35,323 nt of DNA from a bacterium (GTDB lineage Bacteria; Planctomycetota; UBA1135; GCA-002686595), in contig JAAELL010000388.1 of NCBI GenBank assembly GCA_024226735.1, positions 1 through 35,323 on the forward strand, written 5' to 3'. This document shows positions 1-9,386 of the stretch, one piece after another. The translations under genes were made by a program, and so were the position numbers. Numbering within the stretch: the stretch's first letter is position 1; each line of letters begins with the position of its first letter. Under the pieces are notes generated by a model. It made no database searches and was not told the DNA's origin. It was given only the letters and a program-made list of their open reading frames with translations.

Positions 1-311
<311 letters not shown>

Positions 312-442
312 GTCGTGTGTTTCCTATCCGAGGGCCTGAGCCCGCCTTTCCATGTCGATTGGCTTGGGGTCGCGGAACCGGAGGCCATCCTCCGGCAGGC
401 CCGCGGCCTGGGGTTCGTTTGCTTGTTCTTGCGTTGTCGAGT

Positions 443-517
<75 letters not shown>

Positions 518-643
518 GCGTGTAGCCGCTCCCCCGCCGGCGCCCGTGAAAAACCACGTGCTGCCTGGCCTGGAGAACGCTGCGCGTTCCGCGATCCGAT
601 CGAGCGTGTCCGGCCCCGACGACTGCAGAGCGTCGGGCCGAAG

Positions 644-717
644 TGGAGCGGGTGAAGGGAATCGAACCCTCGTGTGCAGCTTGGAAGGCTGCCGTTCTAC
701 CATTGAACTACACCCGC
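644..717 (-). tRNA. tRNA-Gly (anticodon TCC)
   Basis: Acceptor arms GCGGGTG/CACCCGC pair perfectly. The anticodon stem GCAGC/GCTGC encloses the loop CTTCCAA (anticodon TCC, reads GGA). The T arm is GGTTCGATTCC. CCA is encoded at 644-646, and the 71-nt body is normal for tRNA-Gly. Same operon and order as glyT. Confidence 0.96.
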
Positions 718-814
718 TCAGGTGTGGGATTCGAGTACGGAGGAGGGTCGGACGACGAGGCAGCAACGCGTCCCGTCGAACCGTTCAAGACTCGACTGGG
801 GGGTGAGCGCCAGA

Positions 815-899
<85 letters not shown>

Positions 900-1187
900 A
901 CACAAGCCATCTGATCGGTCCGACCCGCGCGGGTTCACCCGCGAAGGTCGCGGCGGCCGATCTGACCCTGTGGCACCGCGTGCTGGATCCATCGATGTCC
1001 GGTTCAAACGCACAGGCACTGCCGGTGCCGACGGACGCATGCATCCGACGGCGCGGCGGCTCTGCGCTCCCGCGTCATCTCTTTCGGATCGTTCGTGTTT
1101 CCAGTGAGCTGTCCGGTGCGGCGCGCGCTCCGAACGGTGTTCAGTCCTGCGTTGTCCCAGCTCGCCGTGGTTTCGACACCGCCAGCT

Positions 1188-1263
1188 TGGGGCCAGCGGC
1201 GGGACTCGAACCCGCAACCTGCTGATTACAAATCAGCTGCTCTGCCAATTGAGCCACGCTGGC
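1188..1263 (-). tRNA. tRNA-Thr (anticodon TGT)
   Basis: Acceptor arms GCCAGCG/CGCTGGC pair perfectly. The anticodon stem GCTGA/TCAGC encloses the loop TTTGTAA (anticodon TGT, reads ACA). The T arm is GGTTCGAGTCC, and CCA is encoded at 1188-1190. The discriminator base reads C, which is unusual. It is the first gene of the tRNA-tuf operon (thrU position). Confidence 0.95.
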
Positions 1264-1363
1264 ATCAGCCGGTGGCCGACCACAGGGCCCGGGGACCATC
1301 TCGGGCGCTCGGGAGAGCTCTCCCGGCGTCGTCGAGGCCCACGTGCGGCGAGTGGAGCGGCGT

Positions 1364-1391
1364 ATGGTAAGGAGGCCCAACGCCGGGTCAA
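1364..1391 (-). promoter_or_regulatory. Probable sigma-70-type promoter of the tRNA-tuf operon
   Basis: On the minus strand TTGACC (1386-1391) is followed after 16 nt by TACCAT (1364-1369), and then by a G+C-rich discriminator typical of stable-RNA promoters. It lies about 100 bp upstream of the first tRNA. A perfect 16-bp palindrome, cgggagagctctcccg (1310-1325), lies in the leader between promoter and tRNA and could be a leader hairpin or operator. The promoter is read by eye. Confidence 0.55.
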
Positions 1392-1447
1392 GCACGCAAA
1401 CGGAAATACGGCCGCCCACGGGGCCAGAGCCCGACTCGAATCGCTCC

Positions 1448-1636
1448 CTAGCAGGCTGTCGGAGTAGTCACCAACATCGCGCGAGACGGCCGCAACTGCT
1501 TGCTGGTGGTGCCATCGGTGCGCGGAGCGCATCTTGCGGCGCAGACGGGGCCTTCTGCGCCCCGTCGAGTACGAAAGACGCCGCCAGCGAGCAGTTGCGG
1601 CCGTCTCGCGCGATGTTGGTGACGGATCCCGGCTAG
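1448..1636. repeat. Large palindromic element at the 3' end of aroC, bounded by CTAG
   Basis: Arms 1467-1509 and 1581-1623 are inverted copies of 43 bp with 2 mismatches. The centre holds two mutually exclusive hairpins: ggcgcaga (1538-1545) with tctgcgcc (1554-1561), or gacgggg (1544-1550) with ccccgtc (1560-1566). CTAG occurs just outside each arm (1448-1451 and 1633-1636), and the right-hand CTAG contains the aroC stop codon. The structure could be a mobile palindromic repeat, a bidirectional terminator, or both. There is no T-tract after the arms. Confidence 0.8.
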
Positions 1637-2778
1637 ACGCGGCGCACCTCGTCCATGTGGAAATCGTAGGCGGCGCGAACCTGGGCCAGCGAGTCGCCTC
1701 CGTACTTCTCGAGGAAGGCCTCGGCCAGCGCGAGCGCGACGACGGCCTCCCCCACCACGCTGCAAGCGGGCACCGAGGTCACATCCGAGCGTTGGTAGGT
1801 CGCCTGGGTCGCTTCGCCGGTCGCGAAGTCGACGCTCGGCATCCCGCGCCGGAGCGTCGGGATCGGCTTCATCGCCGCCCGCACGACGAGCGCCTCCCCG
1901 TTGGTCACCCCCCCCTCGAGCCCCCCGGCCCGGTTCGACGGCCTGGCGTAACGCATCGGCGCCCCGGCCGGGGCGGGCACGATCGGGTCGTGGACGTCGG
2001 AGCCGGGCCGCTCGGCGACCTCGAACCCGATCCCGAACTCGACCCCCTTGATCGCTGGAATCGCGAAGAGCGCGGCCCCGATGCGCGCGGTCATGCGCTC
2101 CGGTCCGCTCTGGTAGCTCCCGAGCCCGGGGGGGAGCCCGAGGGCGCGAACCTCGAAGCTGCCCCCGAGGCTGTCCTGATCGGCGCGAGCCGCGTCGACG
2201 ACGGCCTTGAGGCACTCGTCGGCGTCCGGATCGAGCGCGAGGAACTCGGAGCCGTCACGCAGCTCCGCGCGTCGCTCCCCCGCCGCCTCCCAGGCGTCGG
2301 GCCGCACGCTGGCGCCCCCGAGCGAATCGAGGTGGGCGAAGACCTCGATCCCGAACGCCTCGAGCACCTGCCGCGCAATCGCGCCCGCGGCGACACGGGT
2401 CGCCGTCTCGCGTGCGCTCGCCCGCTCCAGGACCGCGCGCGGGTCCCGGTGACCGTACTTCAGGCAACCCGCGAGGTCGGCGTGGCCGGGCCGCGGGTTG
2501 GTCGGAATGGGGAGACGCTCGATGACCGAGTCCTTGTTGGACACGCGGTACGCGACGGGCGAGCCGAGGGTCACGCCGCCCTTGACGCCCGACAGGATCT
2601 CGACGCGATCCGTCTCGATCTTCATCCTCCCGCCGCGTCCGTAGCCGCGCTGGCGCCGGGCGAGGTCGGCGTCGATCCGTTCGACCGAGAGCTCCAGCCC
2701 AGCGGGCATGCCCTCGACGACCCCGATCAACGCCGCGCCGTGGGACTCGCCGGCGGTCCTCCAGGTGAGCCGAGTCAC
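1633..2778 (-). CDS. aroC: Chorismate synthase
   Basis: The enzyme converts 5-enolpyruvylshikimate-3-phosphate to chorismate, the last shikimate-pathway step, using reduced FMN in the cytoplasm. The 381-residue product has the family start (TRLTWRTAGESHG), the RQRGYGRGGRMKIE segment, the NPRPGHADL and KYGHRDPR region, RASARETATRVAAGAIA, and the C-terminal SNRAGGLEGGVTNGE and RSDVTSVPA segments, all as in full-length AroC. I chose the GTG at 2778, which puts the conserved TAGESHG seven residues in. Longer in-frame starts would run into the upstream response-regulator gene, whose stop lies 7 bp away, so translation is probably coupled. The stop TAG lies in the CTAG of the palindromic element. 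Confidence 0.95.
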   Translation of the reverse strand: MTRLTWRTAGESHGAALIGVVEGMPAGLELSVERIDADLARRQRGYGRGGRMKIETDRVEILSGVKGGVTLGSPVAYRVSNKDSVIERLPIPTNPRPGHADLAGCLKYGHRDPRAVLERASARETATRVAAGAIARQVLEAFGIEVFAHLDSLGGASVRPDAWEAAGERRAELRDGSEFLALDPDADECLKAVVDAARADQDSLGGSFEVRALGLPPGLGSYQSGPERMTARIGAALFAIPAIKGVEFGIGFEVAERPGSDVHDPIVPAPAGAPMRYARPSNRAGGLEGGVTNGEALVVRAAMKPIPTLRRGMPSVDFATGEATQATYQRSDVTSVPACSVVGEAVVALALAEAFLEKYGGDSLAQVRAAYDFHMDEVRRV

Positions 2779-2785
2779 TTTCGGA

Positions 2786-3385
2786 TCAACGCAGGCGGAA
2801 GGGCGCGAGACCTCCCTCGCGCTGGGAGAGCGACGGGCCGGGCAGAGCCCCGGACCGCGTGGCCGGAAGGATCTCGATCCAGCCATCGTCGTCTTCGTCG
2901 TCGTCCTCAACGGCCCGGGCGGCGTCTTCGGTTTCGTGCATCGTCGGGACGGACGCGACCGCTGCGGCGGGAGCGGCCGGCAGCGCGCGCAGACAGTCGA
3001 CGATGCGCCCCTCGAGGACGGCGAAGTCGAATGGCTTGGCGAGCGTGCCGAGCACCTGCCCGTGACGCTCCAGCGTCTCGACGGTCGCAGCGTCGAGGTA
3101 ACCCGACACGATCAGAGTCGGCGGGAGGAGCCCCTCGGTGGCGAGGCGCGGCACCTCTTCGAGCGCGTTCTCCGCCCCGAGGTCCACGTCCGAGAGCATC
3201 AGGTCGGGCGCGGCCTCGAGGATCAGCACGCGCGCCTCCTCGAACGAGGAGGCGGTGCGAACGCGGTACCCGCGCTTCCTCAAGAACCAGGCCACCAGCT
3301 CGACGATGCGGTCGTCGTTGTCGACGATCAGGACGTCCGAGTTGCACACCCCGACCTCACCGCTCGAACTCCAAACGTCGCTCAT
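2786..3385 (-). CDS. Single-domain response regulator (receiver plus acidic tail)
   Basis: The protein has 199 residues. Residues ~15-130 form a CheY-like receiver: strand DVLIVDNDD (17-25) with the acidic pocket, phospho-acceptor Asp66 in LMLSDVDL, Ser94 in LIVSGY, and Lys117 in LAKPFDF. After the receiver comes an Ala-rich linker and an acidic stretch (DDDEDDD) with no DNA-binding or enzymatic output domain, so it should act by protein contact or as a phosphate sink. No histidine kinase gene is in the window. It lies 32 bp downstream of the DUF1552 gene and 7 bp upstream of aroC on the same strand. No good ribosome-binding site precedes the ATG. Confidence 0.85.
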   Translation of the reverse strand: MSDVWSSSGEVGVCNSDVLIVDNDDRIVELVAWFLRKRGYRVRTASSFEEARVLILEAAPDLMLSDVDLGAENALEEVPRLATEGLLPPTLIVSGYLDAATVETLERHGQVLGTLAKPFDFAVLEGRIVDCLRALPAAPAAAVASVPTMHETEDAARAVEDDDEDDDGWIEILPATRSGALPGPSLSQREGGLAPFRLR

Positions 3386-3417
3386 GGGGGCAGCCTAGTC
3401 CCCTGGGGGCCCCACTT

Positions 3418-4734
3418 CTACAACCCCGTCAGCGGTCCTCGGCCGTCGCCGAGCATGGGCACGCCGGCCCCCATCCGCTCGAGGAGCGCCAGGTGCAGGT
3501 CGCCCATGGGCGTCTCCTTCGGGAATCGCACGTGGCGCCCCGTCCGCACGCCGCCGGCGGGGCCGCCGAACAGGAGCACGGGCAGCCCGTGGTGCTGGTG
3601 ACGGTTGCCGTCGGCCAGGCCGCTGCCGTAGACGAGCAAGGTCGAATCGAGCACGTCCCCCGCGCCTTCGCGCGCGGACGCGAGCTTCTCGATCAGGTGC
3701 GCGAGCAGGCTGACGTGGTGGCGGTTGATGTCGCGGATCTGGCCCTGCTTGTGCGGGTCACGCCCGTGGTGGGAGATGCTGTGGTGCCCACCTTGGATTC
3801 CGAGTGAGCGGTAGGCGCGGTTCGATCCCTCATTCGCGATCATGAACGTCGCGACGCGCGTCGTGTCGCTCGCGAACGCCAGCGCGAGCAGCTCCCCCAT
3901 CAAACGCGCGTGCTCGGCGTGATCGTCGGGCACACCGTCGGGCCGCGCGTCATCGGGAACGGCGTCGACGCGCGCGGGAAGCGCGGCGTCGAGACGTCGC
4001 TCGAGCTCGCGCAGACCGCTGAAGTACTCGTCGAGCTTGCGCCGGTCGTCGCCGCCCAGTCGGCGCCGCAGCCGCCGCGCGTCGGCGCGCACGAAGTCGA
4101 GCACGCTCTTCTTGCGCGCGACGCGCTCGGCCGCCTGCGCGCTCGCCTCGGCATCGTCCGAACCACGGAAGAGGCGGTCGAACACGAGCCGCGGATCGAC
4201 CTCCTTCGCCGCGGGAACCGTCTCGGACTGCCACGAGATGTGGTGGGAGTACGCGCATGCGTAGCCCGAGTCGCACTGCCCGCTCTTGCGCCCGCCCTCG
4301 CAGCCCAGGACGATCGAGCGGAAGCGCGTCGCGGCGCCGATGCGAGTCGCCGCGACCTGGTCGGCGGAGATCCCGAGGCGCACTTGGCCGTCGGTCTTCA
4401 GGGGCTGCACGCCGGTCAGGAACGTCGCCGCGGCGCGCGCGTGGTCGCCGGGGCCATCGCCGTTCGCACGCCCCTTGTCGTGCGTGAGCCCCGAGAGCAC
4501 CGAGAAGCGGTCCCGGAACGGCGCGAGCGGCTCGAGGATCGGCGGCAGCTCGTAGCCCTCCCCCTCCTCGGCCGGCGTCCATTCCGGCATGTGCACGCCG
4601 TTCGGCACGTAGACGTACGCGAGCCGCAACGGAGGACGCGCGGCGCCCGCGTTGGCGATCGACTCGAACCACGGAAGCGCGAGCGCGGTGCCGAAACCGC
4701 GCAGGACCGCTCGACGTGTGGGGCGAGTCGTCAT
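3418..4734 (-). CDS. DUF1552 family protein with Tat signal
   Basis: The protein has 438 residues. The N-terminus TRRAVLRGFGTALALPWFES is a twin-arginine signal, so the protein is exported folded. The body shows features seen in planctomycete and myxobacterial DUF1552 proteins: YVPNGVHMPEW near the start, LSGLTHDKGRANGDGPGDHARA, a segment naming a Cys-containing SGYACAYSHHISW, and the C-terminal HHSISHHGRDPHKQGQI and LLVYGSGLADGNRHQHHGLPVLLFGG. The family has no established biochemical role; it almost always sits beside a DUF1592-type cytochrome, as here (upstream partner ends 21 bp away). An ATG at 4746 is also possible, but AGG lies directly against it, so I prefer 4734. Confidence 0.88.
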   Translation of the reverse strand: MTTRPTRRAVLRGFGTALALPWFESIANAGAARPPLRLAYVYVPNGVHMPEWTPAEEGEGYELPPILEPLAPFRDRFSVLSGLTHDKGRANGDGPGDHARAAATFLTGVQPLKTDGQVRLGISADQVAATRIGAATRFRSIVLGCEGGRKSGQCDSGYACAYSHHISWQSETVPAAKEVDPRLVFDRLFRGSDDAEASAQAAERVARKKSVLDFVRADARRLRRRLGGDDRRKLDEYFSGLRELERRLDAALPARVDAVPDDARPDGVPDDHAEHARLMGELLALAFASDTTRVATFMIANEGSNRAYRSLGIQGGHHSISHHGRDPHKQGQIRDINRHHVSLLAHLIEKLASAREGAGDVLDSTLLVYGSGLADGNRHQHHGLPVLLFGGPAGGVRTGRHVRFPKETPMGDLHLALLERMGAGVPMLGDGRGPLTGL

Positions 4735-4755
4735 CGGTGAATCCATCCTAGCGAA

Positions 4756-6939
4756 TTACTCCCCCACGCGGCGCTGCGTGAACGGTATCGAGTGCACGAC
4801 GCCGCGCACGATCCCCTCGAGCGTCGGCTTCTCCGCGTCGAGCGCGGCGAGGATCGCCCGCACCGTCCGCCGGTCGGAGCGTTCGAGGCCGCGACCCAAG
4901 GCGTACACGAGCATCTCGCGCACGAGGTTCTCGAGGAACCCGTCGTCCTCCCGCAGGAGCTCGACGAGCCCCAGCGGACCGTCGAACGAGCGACCGTCGG
5001 GGAGCACGCCGCTGGCATCGACCGGCCCGTGCTCGTCCGCGGTGCGCCAAGCGCCCGTGGCGTCGAAGGTCTCGAGCCCGAACCCGAGCGGGTCCATGCG
5101 CGCGTGGCAAACGGCGCAGGCCGCGTCCTGGCGGTGCTGGTCGAGGCGCTCGCGCATCGATGCACCGCGCACCGCGGCGGGACTCTCGTCGAGCGTGCCG
5201 GCCCCGGGCGGCGGAGGTGGCGGCGCTGCCCCCAGTAGGACGTCGAGCACCCATTTGCCGCGCTTGACCGGGGAAGTGCGCGTCGGATCGCTCGTCAGCG
5301 TCAGAATGCTGGCGTGCCCCAGCACTCCGCGCCGCTGCGTGCCCGCGAGCGACACGCGCGCGAAGCCCTCCACGCCCTCGGCTTCGCCTTCCAGACCGTA
5401 GTGTTCGATCAGCCGCGCGTCGACGAACGAGTAGTCGGCGTCCAGCAGCTCCCAAGCGCTCTTGCCCTCGCGCAGAACCGACGCGAAGAGCGCGAGCGTC
5501 TCAGCGACCATCGACGCCTCGAGCTCAGCGTCGAAGCGCGGGAAGCGATCGGGATCGATCTCGACGTCCTCGAGCACGCGCAGCTGCAGCCACTGCGCCG
5601 CGAAGCCTTCGGCGAACGCCCGCGAGCGCTCACTGGCGAGTATCCGCGTCACGGCCGCGTCCCGCCCAGCGCGCGTCCTCAGCTCACCACCGGCGGCCGC
5701 GGCGAGCAGCCCCTCGTCGGGAACCGTGCTCCACAGGAAATAGGCGAGGTTCGTCGCGAGCTCGTAGTCCCCGAGCGGCCGCACGCGCTCGCCACCGGCG
5801 CTCTTTCCGTCGACCTCGACCTTGAACAAGAAGTGCGGCGAAGCGAGCAGGGCCTCCAGCGCGAGCCGCACCTGTGCGTCGAGCGAACGCGCGTCCGCGA
5901 CGAGCAGCTCTAGCCGTCGCACCTCCGCGCGCTGCGCCGGCCGCCTCCAAACGCGCAGCGCCAGGTGTTCGAGAATCGCGCGCAGCCGGCCACGCCCGAG
6001 CTCCGGCCCAAAGCGCTCGAGCAGCGCCCGTTGGAAGTCGGAGCGCGGCGCCGCGTCGAGCGGCCCCTCGACCTCGATCCACTGCACGAGGAGATTGCGG
6101 TCGCGCTGATCGGGATCGGGATCCTCGGGCCGGTAGTAGTCGTTGAGGAAGCGCGCGGCGACCTGGCTCTCGCCCCCCTCGAGCTCCACCTCGAACGCGT
6201 ACTCTTTTTTCTCGGCCGCAACGTCGACCGAGCCGACCTCGCGCCCACCGGCGAGCACCGACATGCGCGCCGCCTCGGGCCCCGCCTGCTGCGCCCAGGC
6301 ATGCACCGTGACGCGGTAGCGACCGTCGCGCGGGAAGACGTGCTTCGCCCCCACCGTCCCGACGGTGGTCAAGATGCGACTCGCGCCGCGCAGCCGGCCC
6401 TTGCCCTCCAGCCCCGCCGCCGCGACGCGCCGCACCGGCGGCTCGTCCCAGTCCTCGACGACGACCGCCGCGTCGGCGATGTCGCGCGCGGCGTCGAGAT
6501 ACTTTTCGAGCAGGTCGTCGGGCAAGCTCTGCGCCGCGCCGACCGTGTCGTAGCCGAACCCGACCTCGTCGGAGGGAAAGCGCCCACGCACGTCGAAGTC
6601 GACGCCCACGAGATCGCGCACGGAGTTCTGGTACTCCGTTCCGCTCAACCGCCGCACGACCGGCCGTCCAGGATCGATCGGCTCCGCCGGCCGTTCGCCA
6701 AGCTCTCCGTCAATCCAGGCGAGGAACGCCCGCGTCTCGTCCTCGGACGGCCGCACTTCCCCTTTCGGCGGCATCTCCCCTGCCCGCACGCGCTCGGCAA
6801 CGTAGGCCCACGTATCGGGGTCGACCTCGATCGAGCTCGTCAGCGGGAACTCGTCCTCCGGGCCGTGGCACCTGGCGCAGTAGCGCCCGATGTAGGGGTC
6901 CCCCTGCGCGAGGGCCAGACAGAGAACGAGGGGAGTCAT
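4756..6939 (-). CDS. Planctomycete-type cytochrome c protein, DUF1587/1595/1592/1588/1585
   Basis: The 727-residue exported protein has a short hydrophobic signal (1-12) and a c-type heme motif CARCH (21-25) with MPPKGE (56-61) as likely axial Met region. Then come DUF1587 (~97-160, LSGTEYQNSVRDLVG), a beta-rich segment (~195-290, resembling a carbohydrate-binding or CBM-like fold), DUF1595 (~305-365), DUF1592 (~375-500, LATNLAYFLWSTVPDEGLL), DUF1588 (~525-625) with a second CxxCH, CAVCH (608-612), and DUF1585 (~650-720, LVREMLVYALGRGLERSD). This is the full usual order of the family. Its function is not established; electron transfer coupled to degradation of complex carbohydrate has been suggested for it. 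It forms an operon with the DUF1552 gene downstream. Confidence 0.9.
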   Translation of the reverse strand: MTPLVLCLALAQGDPYIGRYCARCHGPEDEFPLTSSIEVDPDTWAYVAERVRAGEMPPKGEVRPSEDETRAFLAWIDGELGERPAEPIDPGRPVVRRLSGTEYQNSVRDLVGVDFDVRGRFPSDEVGFGYDTVGAAQSLPDDLLEKYLDAARDIADAAVVVEDWDEPPVRRVAAAGLEGKGRLRGASRILTTVGTVGAKHVFPRDGRYRVTVHAWAQQAGPEAARMSVLAGGREVGSVDVAAEKKEYAFEVELEGGESQVAARFLNDYYRPEDPDPDQRDRNLLVQWIEVEGPLDAAPRSDFQRALLERFGPELGRGRLRAILEHLALRVWRRPAQRAEVRRLELLVADARSLDAQVRLALEALLASPHFLFKVEVDGKSAGGERVRPLGDYELATNLAYFLWSTVPDEGLLAAAAGGELRTRAGRDAAVTRILASERSRAFAEGFAAQWLQLRVLEDVEIDPDRFPRFDAELEASMVAETLALFASVLREGKSAWELLDADYSFVDARLIEHYGLEGEAEGVEGFARVSLAGTQRRGVLGHASILTLTSDPTRTSPVKRGKWVLDVLLGAAPPPPPPGAGTLDESPAAVRGASMRERLDQHRQDAACAVCHARMDPLGFGLETFDATGAWRTADEHGPVDASGVLPDGRSFDGPLGLVELLREDDGFLENLVREMLVYALGRGLERSDRRTVRAILAALDAEKPTLEGIVRGVVHSIPFTQRRVGE

Positions 6940-7112
6940 CGGGTCCAGAGTAGCGTGAACGTGCCGCGCCTGCGGCGGGGTCCCGGAGCGCGATTCGCGC
7001 CCCCGTGCCCCAGATGGATCCTTCGAAGCCCCGGCTTTTCCCGTGATGTAACCTCGCTCGAGCAGTTTGCGGCAAACCTGAAACGGACGCCCCCTTCAGC
7101 CCCGCCCCAGCC

Positions 7113-9386
7113 ATGACATTCGACCGCCCCCCGCTCCTCCTCAGCCTTCCTTGCCTTCCTTGGTTCGTCGTCACCGCCACCGCCGGAGCTCAGGTCGAGT
7201 TCGACCCTTCGGCGCCAGTTGCCGCCGCCATGGGGGCCCAGATCTGGGCGGCTGCGGACATGGACTTGGACGAAGACATCGACCTGGTGGCCACGGAATC
7301 GGGAACGTTGCGGATCCTGGAAAACGACGGGTCGGGCAGTTTTGCCGAGACCGCGTCCGTCCCCATGCCCGCTGGGAGCAACAGGCGGGAGATCGTAGTG
7401 GGCGACCTCAATGGCGACTGCCGCCAGGATCTCCTGGTCGTCGCACAGTCTTCGAGCGTCGTCTTGGACGACGGAGCGGGCGGCTACACCGTCTCTCCGT
7501 TCGGGCACTCCCTGGGCAGTGGCTTCAACCACGTGTACCTCCTGGACGTCGACGGCGACGACGACTTGGACGTCGTCAGCAAGCAGGCCATCTTGCTGAA
7601 CGACGGGGCCGGGACGTTCACACTCGGAACGAGTCAGCCGGCGGGCCAAGCTCAGGAGGTCGCGATCGGCGATGTCAACGAAGACGGGATCGTGGACCTC
7701 GTCGCCGTCCGCGCGGGCACTCCGAACCTGACCGTGCACCTCGGCAACGGTTCGGGGGGCTTCGGTCTCGCGGGCAGCGCGACTTTGGCGCTCACCGACC
7801 CGGTCGACATCGCGCTCGCCGACTGCACGGGCAACGGGCACCTCGACGTCGTCGCGATGGGCACCGACGTCGACGACAACATTCGAGACCGCGTCCGCTT
7901 GTACCGAGGCTCGGGCACGGGAACGTTCCAGATCACGAGCGCGACGATCCTCGACATCGACATCATCGACTTGCTCGTGGCGGACTTCAACGGAGACGGC
8001 GCGAGCGACGTGTTCGCCGGCATCTGGGTCGGCCTGGTCTTCGCGATCATGTCGAACGGCACGGGCGGCTTCACGTACGACTACGACACCGATGCGAGCT
8101 TCTACTTCGCCTTCACCCATGGCGACCTCGACGGTGACGGCTTGGCCGAGTTCACGACCAACGACGAGGTGTATCCCAATCGCTCGATCGAATGGCAGTA
8201 CGCGCCCGTGACCGGCAACTGGTACACACTTCTGAGCCCGCGCGGCTGGATCGCCGCGGAACAGCGCGCAGTCGCGCTCGGCGGACACTTGGCGACCGTC
8301 GACTCGGCGCCCGAGAACCAGTGGATCACCGCCAACTTCACCCGCGCCTTCATCGGCTACACCGATGTCTACAACGAAGGGCAGTGGACGTGGACCAGCG
8401 GCGCTCCCCCGGGCTACGAGAACTGGGCGCCGGGTGAGCCGGACGACGTCGGGGATGCCGACTTCTGCGTACTGGGCAACGACGGGCGCTGGCGCGACGA
8501 GCCGGCGTCGGCCGAGCGGCATGCGCTCGTGGAGCTCGTTTCCCTCGACTTGGACCAGAACGGACGACCCGACACAGCCGAGATCGCTCTCGGGTGGGCC
8601 GAGGACATCAACGGCGACGGAGTCCTCGACTCGTTCATCTCGCCCTACTACTGCACGACGAACGCCAACTCCTCGGGCCTGCCCGCACAGATCGCGATCC
8701 ACGGAACACCAGCGGTCGGCGTGGACACGTTGCACCTCGAAGTCACGGACCTGCCGCTGGGTCGGTTCGGCTACTTCCTCATGTCCGACTCGCAGGGCTT
8801 CATCCCGATGGTCGGCGGCGGTCAGGGCAACCTCTGTCTCGGGCTGCCGCTCGTGCGCTTCGCGAGCGACGTCCTCAGCTCGGGCACGGACGGCGTGATG
8901 ACGTACACGCCGAACCTCGTGAACGTGCCGGGCGGCACGGTCGTCGATCCCGGCACCTCCTGGAACTTCCAGTGCTGGTTCCGTGATCAGAATCCGGGAC
9001 CGACCTCGAACCTCTCGAACGGCGCCCGAGTCACGTTCTCCGCCGATCCGCGCCCGACCGCCAGTTTCGCCCCCCCCTGCACGGGACTCCTCGAGCAATC
9101 GATCCAGTTCGACATCGCGGTCGAACTGTCATGGGCCTACCACGAGGACGTCGTCATTCCCTACACCGTCTCTGGCACCGGAACCCACGGCGTCGACTGG
9201 CGCGTCGAGAGCCCGAATCCGCTGGTGGTACCGGCGGGCCAAACGAGCCAGATCGTGACGATCACAGTCGCGCAGGACGGCGCGACCGAGCCGACCGAGA
9301 CTGGACGCATCGAGCTCACCCCCTCGTCGACGGTGCGCCCGGGTGCGCCCTCCGGCTACGAGCTGCAGATCCGCAACGACGATTGA
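7113..9386 (+). CDS. Secreted FG-GAP/VCBS repeat protein with C-type lectin and Calx-beta-like domains
   Basis: The protein has 757 residues and a signal peptide (1-26, cut near TAGAQ). Residues ~30-360 carry repeated Ca-binding FG-GAP/VCBS motifs (DMDLDEDIDLV, DLNGDCRQDLLV, DVDGDDDLDVV, DVNEDGIVDLV, DFNGDGASDVF, DLDGDGLAEF), expected to form a beta-propeller. Residues ~366-475 are a C-type lectin domain (WYTLL, GGHLATVDS, ENWAPGEPDD, FCVL). Then follow EF-hand-like Ca loops (477-505), the C-terminal module shared with the two proteins at 30418-34543 (~512-643, WNFQCWFRD), and a Calx-beta-like domain (~650-757). It probably acts outside the cell in adhesion or glycan binding. It is divergent from the DUF1592 operon; no clear ribosome-binding site is seen. 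Confidence 0.88.
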   Translation: MTFDRPPLLLSLPCLPWFVVTATAGAQVEFDPSAPVAAAMGAQIWAAADMDLDEDIDLVATESGTLRILENDGSGSFAETASVPMPAGSNRREIVVGDLNGDCRQDLLVVAQSSSVVLDDGAGGYTVSPFGHSLGSGFNHVYLLDVDGDDDLDVVSKQAILLNDGAGTFTLGTSQPAGQAQEVAIGDVNEDGIVDLVAVRAGTPNLTVHLGNGSGGFGLAGSATLALTDPVDIALADCTGNGHLDVVAMGTDVDDNIRDRVRLYRGSGTGTFQITSATILDIDIIDLLVADFNGDGASDVFAGIWVGLVFAIMSNGTGGFTYDYDTDASFYFAFTHGDLDGDGLAEFTTNDEVYPNRSIEWQYAPVTGNWYTLLSPRGWIAAEQRAVALGGHLATVDSAPENQWITANFTRAFIGYTDVYNEGQWTWTSGAPPGYENWAPGEPDDVGDADFCVLGNDGRWRDEPASAERHALVELVSLDLDQNGRPDTAEIALGWAEDINGDGVLDSFISPYYCTTNANSSGLPAQIAIHGTPAVGVDTLHLEVTDLPLGRFGYFLMSDSQGFIPMVGGGQGNLCLGLPLVRFASDVLSSGTDGVMTYTPNLVNVPGGTVVDPGTSWNFQCWFRDQNPGPTSNLSNGARVTFSADPRPTASFAPPCTGLLEQSIQFDIAVELSWAYHEDVVIPYTVSGTGTHGVDWRVESPNPLVVPAGQTSQIVTITVAQDGATEPTETGRIELTPSSTVRPGAPSGYELQIRNDD

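Noticed and set aside
1534..3807. A 757-residue plus-strand open frame over aroC and the response regulator
   Set aside because: Same effect; the minus-strand genes have full families and this frame has none.
7065..7077. Dyad gtttgc-g-gcaaac upstream of the FG-GAP gene
   Set aside because: Too short to distinguish from chance; it is a possible operator but there is no supporting evidence.
6936..9098. A 720-residue minus-strand open frame over the FG-GAP protein
   Set aside because: Its composition is low-complexity Arg/Val/Asp/Glu, and the plus-strand product has a signal peptide and recognisable Ca-binding repeats.
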